DNA of 64,000 nucleotides from Arion vulgaris (GCA_020796225.1 CM036762.1:14000414-14064413), one strand, 5' to 3'. Positions 34,005-45,032 are shown, counted from the first letter of the stretch. Notes: generated by a model not told the origin, from the letters alone. Numbers and translations: made by a program.

Positions 34005-34739
34005 TCAAAGGTCCCAGCAACTAGGGCTGAACATTCATAAGGGAAAGACAAAGATATTGAGAATTAACCAAGCAAATGACAACTCGATCTCCCTGGGAGA
34101 AATCCCACTTCAAGAGGTAGAATCATACACATATTTGGGCAGCAACGTAGACAAAGAGGGTGGAACAGATAGAGATGTTAAAACAAGAATACAGAAGGTA
34201 AGAGGAGCTTTCATTGCACTGGGAAACATTTGGAAGTCCAAAGAAATCAAATCTAGAACAAAAATTTGGATATTTAACTCTAATGTTAAAGCAGTTCTAC
34301 TGTATGGGTCAGAAACATGGAGAACAACTAAAACAATAGCGCATAAATTGCAAACATTCATCAACTGGTGTCTGCAGAGAATAGAGGGAATAAGATGGTA
34401 TGATAGGGTCACAAATGAGGAACTTATGGAGAGAACAAGACAGATTCCAGTGAACGAACAGGTTAAAAAAGACGCTGGTGCTGGATAGGACACACTTTGC
34501 GAAAACTGGAGGGGAATATAACAAGAAAAGGTCCGTGCCTGGAACCCGCAGGGACAGCGAAAGAAGGGGAGGCCGAGAAATACATGGAGACGAGATTTGG
34601 AGGCGGAGATCAACAATATATAAAGAAGAGCTGGAGGGAGCTGAAGGAGATAGCTAGAGATAGGAAGACTTGGCATGAGTTGGTTGAGGGCCTATGCCCC
34701 AACCCGGGGTAAAAGGCAAAGAGAGAGAGAGAGAGAGAA
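34005..34739 (+). mobile_element. LINE-E copy, 5'-truncated, 11-bp TSD
   Basis: AATGAGAAGGT lies at 33994-34004 and 34740-34750. The copy spans the last third of the ORF: RSQQLGLNIHKGKTKILR, a YTYLGSNVDKEGG block, AVLLYGSETW, then C-terminal motifs in shifted frames and a (GA)n tail. Most of its span is one 204-codon frame that also runs into the flanking LINE. Confidence 0.92.
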
Positions 34740-35037
34740 AATGAGAAGGTGAAGCTTAGAATACATTGTGACAACCGGTAAAATTGAGGGGAGACAGAGG
34801 AAGACAGAAAGAGACAATTTTAGATTGACTTATGGCATGGAAGAGTGTCAACATCTGAGATGATAGCAAACACCAGGAACAGAGATTTGTGGAGATCCAT
34901 GATCACCTATGCCTGCTGACATGGCACCTGATGATGATATGAAAACAACATACCAGTACTTGTATTTTTAGATTTGTCTTGATATTACAATTTTTTAAAT
35001 TCTAAACATTCAAATTGTTTACTGTTACTCTTAACAG

Positions 35038-35197
35038 GAAAGGTTTCCACCAAATATATATTACAAGATCTTCACTAACCGTCCTATTCAAGATTTATGT
35101 GCTAATAGCCCTAAAGATTATACAGATGTGACAACCAAACAGCTCTCAGTCAAAGACACACATGGGAACTCTCGTATTCAGAGAATACAATTAGATG
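35038..35197 (+). CDS. C11orf65: MFI-like gene, exon 3 (GC donor)
   Basis: Acceptor TTAACAG. Reads ERFPPNIYYKIFTNRPIQDL and CANSPKDYT. The only join that keeps the frame is phase 1 at 35197, where the intron begins GCAAGT, a GC-AG intron. A GT two bases further would run into a stop early in exon 4. Confidence 0.87.
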
Positions 35198-35349
35198 GCA
35201 AGTTATATTGTCAACAATGTTTGTTTAAATTTGCAGTAAAAGTTATGTTATTATAATTGTTATAGATATTTGATTGTCCGTTGTTCCTAGTTGTTGTATC
35301 TTCCGGTGCTAATGTATGTCAGTTTTTCAAACTTTTAAAAAAAGGATAA

Positions 35350-35600
35350 GTAAACAATAGAGGATGGATAAGGGGAATGTTCTTCGGTATCTTCGTGACT
35401 GTCTGTTGGATGAGGACACTGGAATAGATGTTGAGTTGATCCGGCAATTTAGGCAGTTTGAAGTTACCGTTGCACAGTATAACTGAATGCCTGAGGGGCA
35501 GAGTGAGAAGTGTGTTTAATCAGCAAGCCACAGGAACCATCAGTATGCATACTCTTTGATATCTGTTGGGGCAGACTGAGCATCTATGGGTCTGCCCAGA
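35350..35600 (+). repeat. Probable LINE-derived fragment
   Basis: Reads LRDCLLDEDTGIDVELIR and a HLWVCPECNEV-like end, similar to cysteine-containing C-termini of other LINE pieces here. Identity is uncertain. Confidence 0.35.
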
Positions 35601-35642
35601 GTGCAATGAGGTCAGTTTAGTAACCAATAACCTAGTTGTCAT

Positions 35643-35971
35643 TTTTTTTTTTTTTTTTCTTTCCGTCCGCTTTCAACTCAGGCGAGTTTCATCTCTGAAA
35701 CTGAATTTTGCGTGAAAATCCGTTTTCCCAATTTCTTACAATGGCAGCAGTGCACATTGTAAATTACTTTACACTGGCAGCCGTGTGCTCAATGTACTGT
35801 GAATTAGTATTCCCGCCATACAGGCAGATTTTCTCCGACTTCAGAGTACTCACGTTATCGTCCTGAGTAAGACCAGGGGACTCGAACAAATGCCGGACAG
35901 TAGGTTCGAACCCAGCTATGGGCGTCTCACAGCTAGCAGGCCGAGCTACTATCAACTACTCTAGGCAGTCC
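35643..35971 (-). mobile_element. SINE-4 copy with 12-bp TSD
   Basis: CCTAGTTGTCAT lies at 35631-35642 and 35972-35983. Poly-T marks the tail side, and GGTTCGAACCCAGC is the B box in reverse. It lies in the GC-AG intron. Confidence 0.93.
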
Positions 35972-36109
35972 CCTAGTTGTCATATATCTGATTGTTATTA
36001 AGATTTTGTCTTGCAGTGTCCTTGCTCATCATCCATAGAAGCCATCAGTGACCATCATGCTTAGTGGTTGATTCTGTAGAAGTAACAACCTCTCTATACT
36101 TTGCTTAGT

Positions 36110-36480
36110 ATGCACTATTGGAACAATCTCAACAAACTACAGAGCAAAACTACATGCAATCAATAAGGTCACACAGATACTGACAGAACAAAGACTTGAA
36201 GGATTAAATATATTTTTCCTGTGCTAATGTATGTCAGTTTTCCAAACTATTAAAAAATGCATGAAGACCTTTTAACAAGAACTGTGATCTAACACCAAAA
36301 TCTGCTGTCCTTCAACAAGAAAGTATCACTGCAATGTATTTCAGCACACTGTAGCATAACAGGTAATGAAGCAACTGACAAACTTGTTAACTCTATATGT
36401 CCAGTCGACGCTCCCAGCGTAGAAACAGTTCTCTCATTATGCCAAAACACGCTGCCAACGGCTAATTTGAGTCCATGCAC
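36110..36480 (+). repeat. LINE RNase H fragment
   Basis: Broken frames read VSLQCISAHCSITGNEATDK-like sequence, an RNase H motif, and HYAKTRCQ. It is related to 42.25-42.7 kb. Confidence 0.55.
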
Positions 36481-36484
36481 GTTT

Positions 36485-37195
36485 TGTTTTACAGTTCAGC
36501 TACTATACGTCCGACACTGTTTTTGTTTACAGAATTCAACGGGCAGATAACTACCATTTCATTCATATACTGTACAGCATGGTAGAATTTATTTTCGAAT
36601 TTTTAGTAAATAGTTTTATTCGCAAATATATTTTCCTGTTGTGAAAAAGTGAACTTTCATGTGAAAAGTTTAGTTATAAGATGTTGTTTCGTCCTCCACG
36701 TCGATAAGGTGCCGAACAAGACATGGATTTGTTCCAAAGTTCAAATAAACACACACAGTGTTTCATGTTTATGATTTCACCGACAATGATGGAGAATTCA
36801 GCAATGGCTAAGTATTGATTCAATTTTGAAAGTCGTAGTAGTTACTCTGAACATGAAATACAACAATAATTTACTAAATAAATACTGATTTACATATATA
36901 ACTATTTATTATCAGATTGTTCAGAATTTAATTCTGCATATTTTGATACCAACAGTATAAATCTAGCTTACAAAGAACTTAAGTTATAGGCATATTTCCA
37001 AGATCATTCCATATTGAAAAATGTTGCTAGAAATGTGTTCTGGCAGAGTGTGATTACCCCAAAAATTTTCGTGGACATAAAGAGTTAAAGCAGGCACTAA
37101 AAAGGAATAATTCCACCACAGAATCTCACTGAGGATTGCAAAAGCACTCATCAATGGAAAATAAAAATGTGCATGGAGTCATAGAACAGGCAGCA
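36485..37195. other. AT-rich intronic DNA, no recognised feature
   Basis: No repeat family or exon is identified between the LINE pieces. Confidence 0.4.
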
Positions 37196-37199
37196 ATTA

Positions 37200-37530
37200 C
37201 CCCCAAGACCCCATCCTAAATTTTGACAAAACTCAACAAACCATCATCTTCAGACTTCACGCAGGACACTGAAGGCTACAAGCTCATCTCCACAAATTGA
37301 AATCTGCTCAAACTGACCAATGGACATATCAAAAGGTTTCCTAAACTCCTGAACACATTCTGCAAATGTTTCCCCACTCCCCCCTCCCCATTCAATGACT
37401 TGAGATCTCAAACATAGACATGTGAGATTAATCTGAAGGAGAAATTGTGGGGAACCAGCGAGGACCTTCTGTTTCTTCTTCTTTGCTATCGCTATTTTGA
37501 TGATTATGCCATCAGACATGTTCTTATAAT
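37200..37530 (+). repeat. LINE C-terminal fragment
   Basis: QQTIIFRLHAGHRRLQAHL-like, then TPEHILQ-like sequence, of the same family as 30.3 kb. Confidence 0.5.
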
Positions 37531-37890
37531 GAAGTCAACTCTTGCCTGGAGCTCATCTCTGGTGCCATGTAGTTTTGAATGTAGTGTTGTGTTGTAGGGC
37601 CAGCATCCCATTCTAAGGAGGACATTCAGGGGACAGTCTTGTAGGGCATATTCTGTGGTTTGATCAGCGGAGCCACAGAGAGGAAGGAGACAATCATAGC
37701 CTGTGTAAGTGTTTGTTCAGTCTGTTATGCCCTGTCCTGAGTTGAAAGATGATGGACTGTCCTTGTCTGTTGAATGTGTAGTAGTCATCATTGCATAGTT
37801 TAGGTTGACCTGCTGATAAATGGATTCTTTCTGATAAAATTGTGTTATGGTAAGCTTTAATTTCTGTCAACATATATAACATTAATTTTA
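37530..37890 (-). repeat. LINE 3' end, inverted
   Basis: Reverse of 30.34-30.6 kb: a frame reading YYTFNRQGQSIIFQLRTGHN, and ATGTAGTTTTGAATGTAGTG in complement. It lies tail-to-tail with the preceding fragment. Confidence 0.65.
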
Positions 37891-37934
37891 ACATGCATCA
37901 AAACTTTATATTAATTTGACTTGTTTTATCTTAG

Positions 37935-38068
37935 ACAAAAAAGGCTGGTATAAAAGAAGAGAAAACAATGGCTGGAGGTTGGTGTCAGACAGGCACATCC
38001 ATCACATATTGAGTGACCCATTTAGTTTGGACGTTTCAAAGAAAATCGACAAATTTGATCACAGTAGG
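37935..38068 (+). CDS. C11orf65: MFI-like gene, exon 4
   Basis: Acceptor ATCTTAG. Reads KKGWYKRRENNGWRLVSDR, then SKKIDKFDHSR, with an AGG-GTTAGT donor (phase 0). The WYKR.ENNGW block is diagnostic for the family. Confidence 0.88.
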
Positions 38069-38176
38069 GTTAGTTTTGTGTGCCAAGTTTCTTTGTCATT
38101 TAATTTTGCTTCTTCTTCACCTTTCAACTTCCAACGGAACACAGGTCTGTAACTCCTTGTGGACCAAACGCCACAC

Positions 38177-38330
38177 TATGTGGCTTTAGGTTGGATGCCT
38201 TTTTACAAGGAGCAGAGAACCGCATCATATGGAGATCTAAAACCTCTGCCCTATGTGGCTTTAGGTTGGATGCCTTTTTACCAGGAGCAGAGAACCGCAT
38301 CACATGGAGATCTAAAACCTCTGCCCTTTG
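38177..38330. repeat. 75-bp tandem duplication
   Basis: TATGTGGCTTTAGGTTGGAT through CTAAAACCTCTGCCC occurs twice in a row with a 75-base period. Frames on both strands are by-products of the multiple-of-three period. Confidence 0.85.
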
Positions 38331-38357
38331 TGCCGCCTTTGGCACGAAAGGAATAAA

Positions 38358-38432
38358 CTAACTAAACTAACTAACACTAACTAACACTAACTAACACTAA
38401 ACTAACTAACACTAAACTAACTAACACTAAAG
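38358..38432. repeat. (CTAACTAACACTAAA)n simple repeat
   Basis: Irregular array of CTAA/CACTAA units. Confidence 0.9.
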
Positions 38433-38857
38433 GCGTTTTATTCTAAGAATATGGCTTGTAAAACATGACTTTTGCCCTGGTCCACTATGATGTTAACTAA
38501 ACTTATTTCAGCTCTTCTAACTAACCTCTGTCCTGCCATCCCTTCCAATTATTACCATGTTTTACCTATCCATTTAATATCAGTCTCAAGCTCTAATTTA
38601 ATTTTTACTGTTGGTGAAATTATAAAGAAAGTATAAGAATTTAATTACTCATCACTTCAAGAAAAGGAAGAGACATTAAATTATGTTGTTTTACATAAGC
38701 TGTACTGCTATTGTCATCATTGCTTGCGATGGATCGCTATTATTATTACTGAGATTAATATAAGCATATGTCCGAGCACCAAATGGAAAATATTTGTGCA
38801 GAGACAAATTGTTATCTTTTCTTATTCTCTCTCTCTCTAGCCTGTATATTATTACAC

Positions 38858-39066
38858 TGCAACCTACAAGACCTGTCGTAAGAGGCGACTGAGGTAGGGA
38901 CCTAGGGACGTTACCCTAGTAAATAAAAAGCGTTGCAGAAATAGGATTTGTTGGCCTACTTGAAGGCGCACAACTGGCACAACGTAAACTCACTCTTAGG
39001 CTCAGATCACATACAAATCTCAAAGAGTAGTTTAACAAGTGGTCGAAATGGAGCATTCGAAGAAGA
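38858..39066 (+). repeat. SINE-1, 5'-truncated, intron 4 of the MFI-like gene
   Basis: Starts at CACTGCAACCTACAAGACC, then the core TGTCGTAAGAGGCGACTGAGG, the body and a CATTCGAAGAAG tail. Confidence 0.8.
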
Positions 39067-39186
39067 TGTCACCAAAAATGATGATTGTTTTTTTTGATGT
39101 TGATAATAATCCTTCTCTTAACATTTATCTATAGCAGTTTCGGCTAATATAATGTATAATTTCTAGATTGTTATGTGAACTTTCAG

Positions 39187-39251
39187 TTGCAGAGGAAGAG
39201 GGATGTTGAAAGACAAAAAAAGCACAGAAAGATTGAATGGATGAAAAAAAT
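39187..39251 (+). CDS. C11orf65: MFI-like gene, exon 5
   Basis: Acceptor CTTTCAG. Reads LQRKRDVERQKKHRKIEW, a highly basic segment, ending at AT-GTAAGT (phase 2). Confidence 0.87.
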
Positions 39252-39469
39252 GTAAGTTTTTAGGGGATAAAATTTGTGTGCTATGTTTATGTCTTGATTC
39301 AGAGAGGGTGAGTGAAAAACCACCCAAAACTGCATGTGTCACTGTTTGTCCTGTTAGCTATGAAATTACGCCAGAGACTTGTTGAAGTGTTGCTGGGCCC
39401 AGTATTGGCAGCATCTATTGGAGAACTTGCTCTGCCAAAGTCTAGAGTTTAAACCCAGTAGACTCCAGG

Positions 39470-39700
39470 GGTTTCAGATATTTGGTGTAACCTGGCTGCC
39501 TTGCAGGTCGGCTGGGGACAGCCAAAGGCTGACTGAGAGCTGACCCAGTAAACGCTGGTTGAAATCGGACACATCGCCAGAGCTCCAAATGGTACTGAAG
39601 ATTGAGAACGTGCCACACCCATTCTTGGTGTTAGGATGTTTATACATCACAATAAGAATAATAAAAATGGCAGAAAAAGAACGGCAGAGGGGAGAGAGAG
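39470..39700 (+). repeat. R-family repeat, short copy
   Basis: CTGCCTTGCAGGTCGGCTGGG, ACCCAGTAAACGCTGGTTGA, CACAATAAGAATAATAAAAA and a (GA)n end. Confidence 0.75.
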
Positions 39701-39834
39701 AGATATTTGGTGTCAGATGCTCACCATTTCCCACATCTGTTTTTAAAAACTGGGATTAAATAATTGAACCACTCAAGAAGGTAGTGTTGACCAAGGTTTG
39801 GACTATTTCTTTTGTCAGATGAGATCTCTCCCAT

Positions 39835-40082
39835 TTAGTGTTGGGGCCGGCAAGGGAAGCAAATAATAGTACCACTGCGACCTACAAGGCAGTAAGAGGC
39901 GACTGATGTAGGACCTAGGGAAGCTACCCTAGTAAATAAAAAGTATAGCAGAAATTGGATGTGCTGACCTACTTGTAGGTGCATAACTGACCATACGCAC
40001 AATCGCTTTTAAGCACTGATCACATACAAATCACAGAATGCTAAACAAGTGGTCGATATGAAGCGTATGAAGAAGAAGAAGA
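39835..40082 (+). repeat. SINE-1 copy, intron 5 of the MFI-like gene
   Basis: GTGTTGGGGCCGGCAAGGG head, AAGGCAGTAAGAGGCGACTG core, body blocks, and a GAAGAAGAAG tail 69 bases before exon 6. Confidence 0.85.
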
Positions 40083-40150
40083 TGAAATCTTTATGAATCC
40101 TTAATTTTGCTAGTAGGTTTTTACTTGTTATGTCTGATTTGCCATTACAG

Positions 40151-40321
40151 GTATAAAGAAGGTATGCTGAAAGCTAAAACTGATGACAAAGAGGTATTAC
40201 ATCTTGTAGATGGTGCTGTTGCAGGCATGATTGCTACTGTCAATGCTCAGGGACCTGAAGCCTTGGAAGATTGGGAAGTTGATGAACTTCTGGACTGGAC
40301 AACTGGTCTTAATTTTGATGA
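40151..40321 (+). CDS. C11orf65: MFI-like gene, exon 6
   Basis: Acceptor ATTACAG. Reads YKEGMLKAKTDDKEVLHLV and EDWEVDELLDWTTGLNFD, with a GTAAGT donor at 40322 (phase 2). A SINE-1 begins within about six bases of the donor. Confidence 0.88.
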
Positions 40322-40327
40322 GTAAGT

Positions 40328-40580
40328 TGCCCTTGTGTTCCTGGGGCTGAAGGAACAAAGAATAGTAACACTGTGACCTACAAGGCATGTCGTAAGAGGC
40401 GACTGAGGTAGGGGTCTAGGGAAGCTACCTAGTAAATAAAAAGCGTTGCAGAAATCAGATGTGCTGGCCTACTTGTAGGTGTATAAATGGCACAAGGTAC
40501 AACACTCTTAGGCTCATATCACATACAAATCACAAAGAGTGGTTACACAAGTAGTCAATATGAAGCGTTCGAAGAAGAAG
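40328..40580 (+). mobile_element. SINE-1 inserted at the exon 6 splice donor
   Basis: The head remnant GCCCTTGTGTTCCTGGGG follows the GTAAGT donor immediately. TAAGTT recurs after the tail (about 40583), consistent with a TSD that includes donor bases. Core GGCATGTCGTAAGAGGCGACT and (GAA)n are present. Confidence 0.8.
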
Positions 40581-40599
40581 AATAAGTTCTGGTGGTTTA

Positions 40600-40745
40600 T
40601 TTCATTGATTGATTGATAGGATCATCATTATTGCACTTTGGTGAGTAACCACGTGTGCTGTGATCTCTTTCTTACGCAGAAAGATCTCAGCAGCAGTGCA
40701 CAAACTCTGCAGCACCAGCAAGAGCCGCTGAGGATTTTAGACCCC
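40600..40745 (-). repeat. SINE-8 fragment, inverted
   Basis: GATCTCTTTCTTACGCAGAAA and GCAGTGCACAAACTCTGCA are the complement of the SINE-8 3' half. A shorter match lies at 63.7 kb. Confidence 0.6.
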
Positions 40746-40887
40746 AAAAGTTCTGGTGGATACATTTTGTCTGGAACAGTCTCTTAGAATAAAAGTTGGG
40801 GATCGCGCGAGTGTGCGTCTGCGAGAGAGAGAAGAGAGAGAGAGAGGGAGGGAGGGAGGGAGAGAGAGAGAGAGAGAATAAAAGTTG

Positions 40888-41131
40888 CGCCCGAGTGGTT
40901 ACCGGGGCCAAAATTTGGGGTGTAAAGAATAGAACCACTGTTACCTGCCATGCATGTCGTAAGAGCGACTAAGGAGGTTTGGCTGAAATCGGATGCACAT
41001 ATCCTAAACGTGTACAAGTCTATGCATTTAGGGGCCTACCAAACCAATGTGCAACGTATACATGTTCTTGGCAAAGATCAAACATATCACAGAGTGATAA
41101 AAGTTGAGTCGAAGAAACGAACAAAGAAGAA
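40888..41131 (+). mobile_element. SINE-2 copy with 12-bp TSD
   Basis: GAATAAAAGTTG lies at 40876-40887 and 41132-41143. Full head, core and (GAA)n tail. A third GAATAAAAGTTG at 40787-40798 precedes a (GA)n tract. Confidence 0.92.
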
Positions 41132-41274
41132 GAATAAAAGTTGATCAGTGTTTTGGACTGTACAATAAATCAGAGACTCACAGATAACAAAAATACACTA
41201 AATGCAAAATTATCTATGTCCAAAATGACTATTATTGATCCCTGACATAGAACAATAACCGCGTTTCCCATCGC

Positions 41275-41690
41275 AGAGAACCACTACTGTCTGGTAGTTT
41301 GATTGGGGACAATCAATGGCTAGCGGAGCAAACCGTAACAAAACTGGATGGCGGGCAAACCAAGTAATCCAAAAAGACTGGTAAACTGGGCAGATGACGC
41401 TCAACATCCCGGGAGGGAAGGTTGTCTAAGGGTAGCTACCCTAAAAGAAAATAGCAACCTTCTGCCTTGCAGGTCGACTGGGGGCAGCCAAAGGCTGATG
41501 GAGAGCGAACCCAGTAAACGCTGGCTGAAACCGGACACATCGCCGAAGGATAAGCACCAGAGCTCCTAATGGTGCTGAAGATGTGATGAAACACACCCAT
41601 GCTAAGGCTGCTTGAATCAGATTTCCACATGAATGAGATTTATGGGGAAATCTGGTACATCAATCTAAGCGATGATCGTGAGAGAGAGAG
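41275..41690 (+). repeat. R-family repeat
   Basis: Same block order as the 33.4 kb copy, ending ATGATCGTGAGAGAGAGAGA. Confidence 0.75.
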
Positions 41691-41929
41691 ATCACTGACA
41701 TGGAAGACTATCGACTCAATAGAACCTCTGAAGTCGGAGAAGTCACACCTGTATGGTGGATGACACTGATAATAAGGACAGTAGGCCTCCATAGATGGCA
41801 TAGCAGAATTCTGTCAAAAATAAAAAATAACTGTCACCCAAGCCACTAGAGTAATTCCACCCTGACCCAGTGTTAAGTGACACGATTTTCTTATGTCATA
41901 CATTACATAATTTTACGTTATGGTTTCAG

Positions 41930-41985
41930 TTACAGGGACACTTGGACAGCTCTCGCAACAAGTGCTTCATCTCAGAAACTAATAG
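41930..41985 (+). CDS. C11orf65: MFI-like gene, exon 7
   Basis: Acceptor GGTTTCAG, frame DYRDTWTALATSASSQKLI, donor GTAACA (phase 1). The FDEY..W..IATS-type continuation agrees with the family. Confidence 0.8.
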
Positions 41986-42039
41986 GTAACAGTTTCCTTC
42001 TGCATGTTTTAATTTGTGTATTGCTTTAAAGTAAAGTTT

Positions 42040-42243
42040 GCCCGCGTGCCCAGCGTGTTCGTAGCGCGTTGGACTACGGGTGACTAGTCCTCTGTAAGTG
42101 CGGGTTCAACTCCGCGGACTGGTAGAAAAGCTACAGGTTCCCCAGATATACGGTGTTCGTGGCACCGAGCCGAAGGGTTACGATGTCCATGACACGATCC
42201 AAGAGCTTTCAGCTCAAGTGATTCTGGATCGAAAAAAAAAAAA
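42040..42243 (+). mobile_element. SINE-5 copy, tRNA head, 12-bp TSD
   Basis: AAAGTAAAGTTT lies at 42028-42039 and 42244-42255. The head has TAGCGCGTTGGA (A box) and GGGTTCAACTCC (B box) at tRNA-like spacing, then a 110-base body and a poly-A tail. It lies just after MFI-like exon 7. Confidence 0.94.
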
Positions 42244-42255
42244 AAAGTAAAGTTT

Positions 42256-42745
42256 ATCAGAATTAGTTCTACAGTGGATACCAGCACACTGTGGCATACC
42301 AGAACATGAAACGGCTGACCAATTTTCCTAAGACTAGAGGCAGCCTAAAACAACCGCACCCAATACAAAGCTGTACAGAAGCAAAGACTCTCCTGAAACA
42401 GTCCAGAAAAATGACGTGAAGAAAAACAAATGGAGGATACAACCCAGAGCATGACAACATAAATACATTAAACATAGAAAATCAGACCACAATCTTCAGA
42501 TCACAACCAAGGGCACACCTCCATAGAATAGGTCTTAGGGACTCTGCTGCCTGCACCAGTGGAGCATGAAAGCAGTCCCAAAAGTACATCTTGCAAGACT
42601 GCCGCAGCATGAGAATAGAAGTCTGGCCAACAGGAACAAAACTTCAGAACACACTATGCGGGAACGGTGAAGACCTGAGTCGCACCACCCTGTTTATGAT
42701 GCATACCAGAGTAGTCGCATAGCAGATGTTGATTTCAGAAAAAAG
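42256..42745 (+). repeat. LINE RNase H and C-terminal fragment
   Basis: Reads WIPAHCGIPEHETADQFS-like sequence near 42275-42325, then an RAHLHRIGLRDSA-like segment and an ILQDCRSM-like Cys end. Confidence 0.65.
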
Positions 42746-42749
42746 AATA

Positions 42750-43190
42750 GATAAAGTTTAGTTATTTGCACTGTGTAGCAACTAATGATACCAGTTAGGG
42801 AAATAAAGTTGAGAACGCAAACAAAACTACTGCCATGTAGTCACTATTAGAAGATGGACAGACTGTAGGAGACAACCCAGAAAGAAAACACAACACTGTC
42901 TGCTGAATGGGAAGTGGATATCCTCTATGGTACAGGCATCAAGAAAAATTAGGGCACATGCGCAATTACAGAAATACTGTCAAGTTGCAATCTGATTATC
43001 TCCATGGTGAAGCCATAGGAGCAATGAAATAAGGTGCACCAGGGCCAGTGAGCTTAGCACTGACCAAGACTTTACTCCACCTCCACCTGATGACTTTGGA
43101 AACGTATTGTCTGTACTGCTATTGTATATGCAACAAAACATATAATACAGCATACTGACTGGTCCTGAAAGTGTATGGCCTTTTTTCATC
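42750..43190. other. No recognised feature
   Basis: No exon or repeat family recognised. Confidence 0.3.
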
Positions 43191-43203
43191 TTTACAGACA
43201 TTC

Positions 43204-43547
43204 TTTTTTTTTTTTTTTTCTTTTTTTTCTTTCGTCCGCTTTCAACTCAGACGAAGTTTCATCTCTGAAACTGATTTTTGCGTGAAAATCCGTTTTCCAA
43301 TTTCTTACAATGGCAGCAGCGTGCACATTGTAAATTACTTACACTGGCAGCCGTGTGCTCAATGTACTCGTAATTAGTATTCCCTCGCCATACAGGCAGA
43401 TTTTCTCCGACTTCAGAGGTACTCACGTTATCGTCCTGAGTAAGACCAGGGACTCGAACAAATGCCGGACAGTAGGTTCGAACCCGAGCTATGAGGCGTC
43501 TCACAGCTAGCAGGCCGAGCTACTATCAACTACTCTAGGCAGTCCCC
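43204..43547 (-). mobile_element. SINE-4 copy with 12-bp TSD
   Basis: TTACAGACATTC lies at 43192-43203 and 43548-43559. It is full length from poly-T to the complement of GGGGACTGCC. The TSD contains an acceptor-like TTACAG. Confidence 0.95.
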
Positions 43548-44029
43548 TTACAGACATTCAATTGGCAAGTGTTTTACTGTGACAACTTCTGAGTTTGCAC
43601 ATGTCTGTCTTGCCTTTCAGCTCATCTCTAAGTCTATTTTCAAAAGATTTTGCAGATTTCTGTGTTGTGTCCGAGCTGAAAGCAAAGATGAAGTGTCCTC
43701 TCCATTTATGCCTAGCCTAGGCAGCTGAAACGATGAATCCTGCCAGTACGTCTGATATAAAGATATTAGTCATATGTGTCCAACGTTTCTGCTTCCCTGA
43801 AAGAAGAAAAGCAGGAAGGAATTGAAGGAGATCTATCATACGATTAGGTTCATTTAACCAACACTCCAAGACCCTACCTGAGTAGGAGTTTCCGCAGCAT
43901 TAAGCATATCACTACATGCCTAGAGTTGTTGGAGGTTTCTACATCTGCAAGAAAGCTGGGTACTCTCCCCTACGCACTGTAAGAAAAATGATGAAAACTC
44001 ATACTTCCTTGGGGTTTGACGACAACAAC

Positions 44030-44283
44030 TTCTTCTTCGCACGCTCCATATCAACCACTTGTCAACCACTCTTTGTGATTTGTATGTTATCTGAGCCTAA
44101 GAATGATCGAACGTTATGCTAGTTATGCATCTACAAGTAGGCCAGCACATCCGATTTCTGCGCTGCTTTTTATTTTCTAGGGTAGCATCCTAGTTCCTAT
44201 ATCAGCCGCCTCTTACGACATACATTGTAGGTTGCAGTGGTACTATTCTTTGCTTCCTTTTCGGGCCCCAGCACCACATGGGT
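44030..44283 (-). mobile_element. SINE-1 copy, short TSD
   Basis: GACAACAAC lies at 44021-44029 and 44284-44292. Reverse-oriented, nearly full length. Confidence 0.85.
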
Positions 44284-44662
44284 GACAACAACAACTAACT
44301 CCAAGTACCATCTCTGAAGGTTTTTCTGACAGAGAGAAGGTAAGCTGTCAACTTCGGCTCTTTTTGAATTTCCCAAAGTTTCGCCAATTCCTCATCTGGA
44401 GAACTTTGAAGACCTTTATCTGATCATGATTTATAATATTTTTATTTTTACTGTACTTTCCATTTTTGTTGAGTTTTAAGCTTATGTATTTCTACATGGT
44501 GAGTTAGCATGCTCTAAATCCCAACCCTCCTTATTTATTTCTTGCAACAAACATGGTAGGTTACAATATTGCTATCTTTTTCTCCCTTTTGAGCCCCAGT
44601 AACACAAGAAAATGTTATAGAAATTTACAACTAATATTTACTCTTTTTTTTCTTATTTGCAG

Positions 44663-44778
44663 AAGATAGAATGAAGCTGTCATTGAACATTTTTATCCAA
44701 CGAGCGTACAGATTCTTCCGAACTATCCCACTATGCATCAGCCCAGCAGTCTCAAGTAACCTCTGTTACTGTAAATAG
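44663..44778 (+). CDS. Candidate last exon of the MFI-like gene
   Basis: A strong acceptor (polypyrimidine tract, then TTTGCAG) opens 38 codons in the required phase to TAG at 44776-44778. AATAAA follows at 44993-44998. Joined to the earlier exons it gives 310 residues, close to the family length. I see no clear sequence similarity, so this is positional. Another acceptor-like site at 43192-43197 would end the frame after about ten residues. Confidence 0.3.
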
Positions 44779-45032
44779 TACAGATAGTAGCAAGCTGCCA
44801 ATTCAAATATGAGTGTTGGTGATGACGCATTTTCAGTGTTTGAGAATACATGTGAGATTTAACATACTGCTGAAAGCAGGCCTTCACACAAAAATGAATC
44901 AGAAGTATCATATACGGCCTGAATACATAGTGCGTGAACGCAAGAAGAATAAGAGCATACTGCTATTCTGGTAGAACTGTTGGACTTCATAAAATAAAAA
45001 CAAAGCCCAGTGAGGCACTCTTCATCTTTATT

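Larger units (their letters stand above)
32395..34920 (+). repeat. Old LINE C-terminus split by R-family and LINE-E insertions
   Basis: Three pieces of one LINE: 32395-32560 (YLGVLITSDGRSEI-like), 33740-33993 (QCYIEPVLTYGCESW and RRMMRIPWTAAKMTNVEVL) and 34751-34920 (IMRNEKVKLR-, GETEEDRKR- and MIANTRNRD-like). The gaps are filled by younger repeats. Confidence 0.65.

Noticed and set aside
42040..42120. Possible functional tRNA gene
   Set aside because: It is tRNA-like, but is the head of a TSD-flanked SINE-5 with a poly-A tail.
43916..44030. Possible further exon of the MFI-like gene
   Set aside because: The short frame is interrupted by a SINE-1, has no matching acceptor phase and shows no family similarity.
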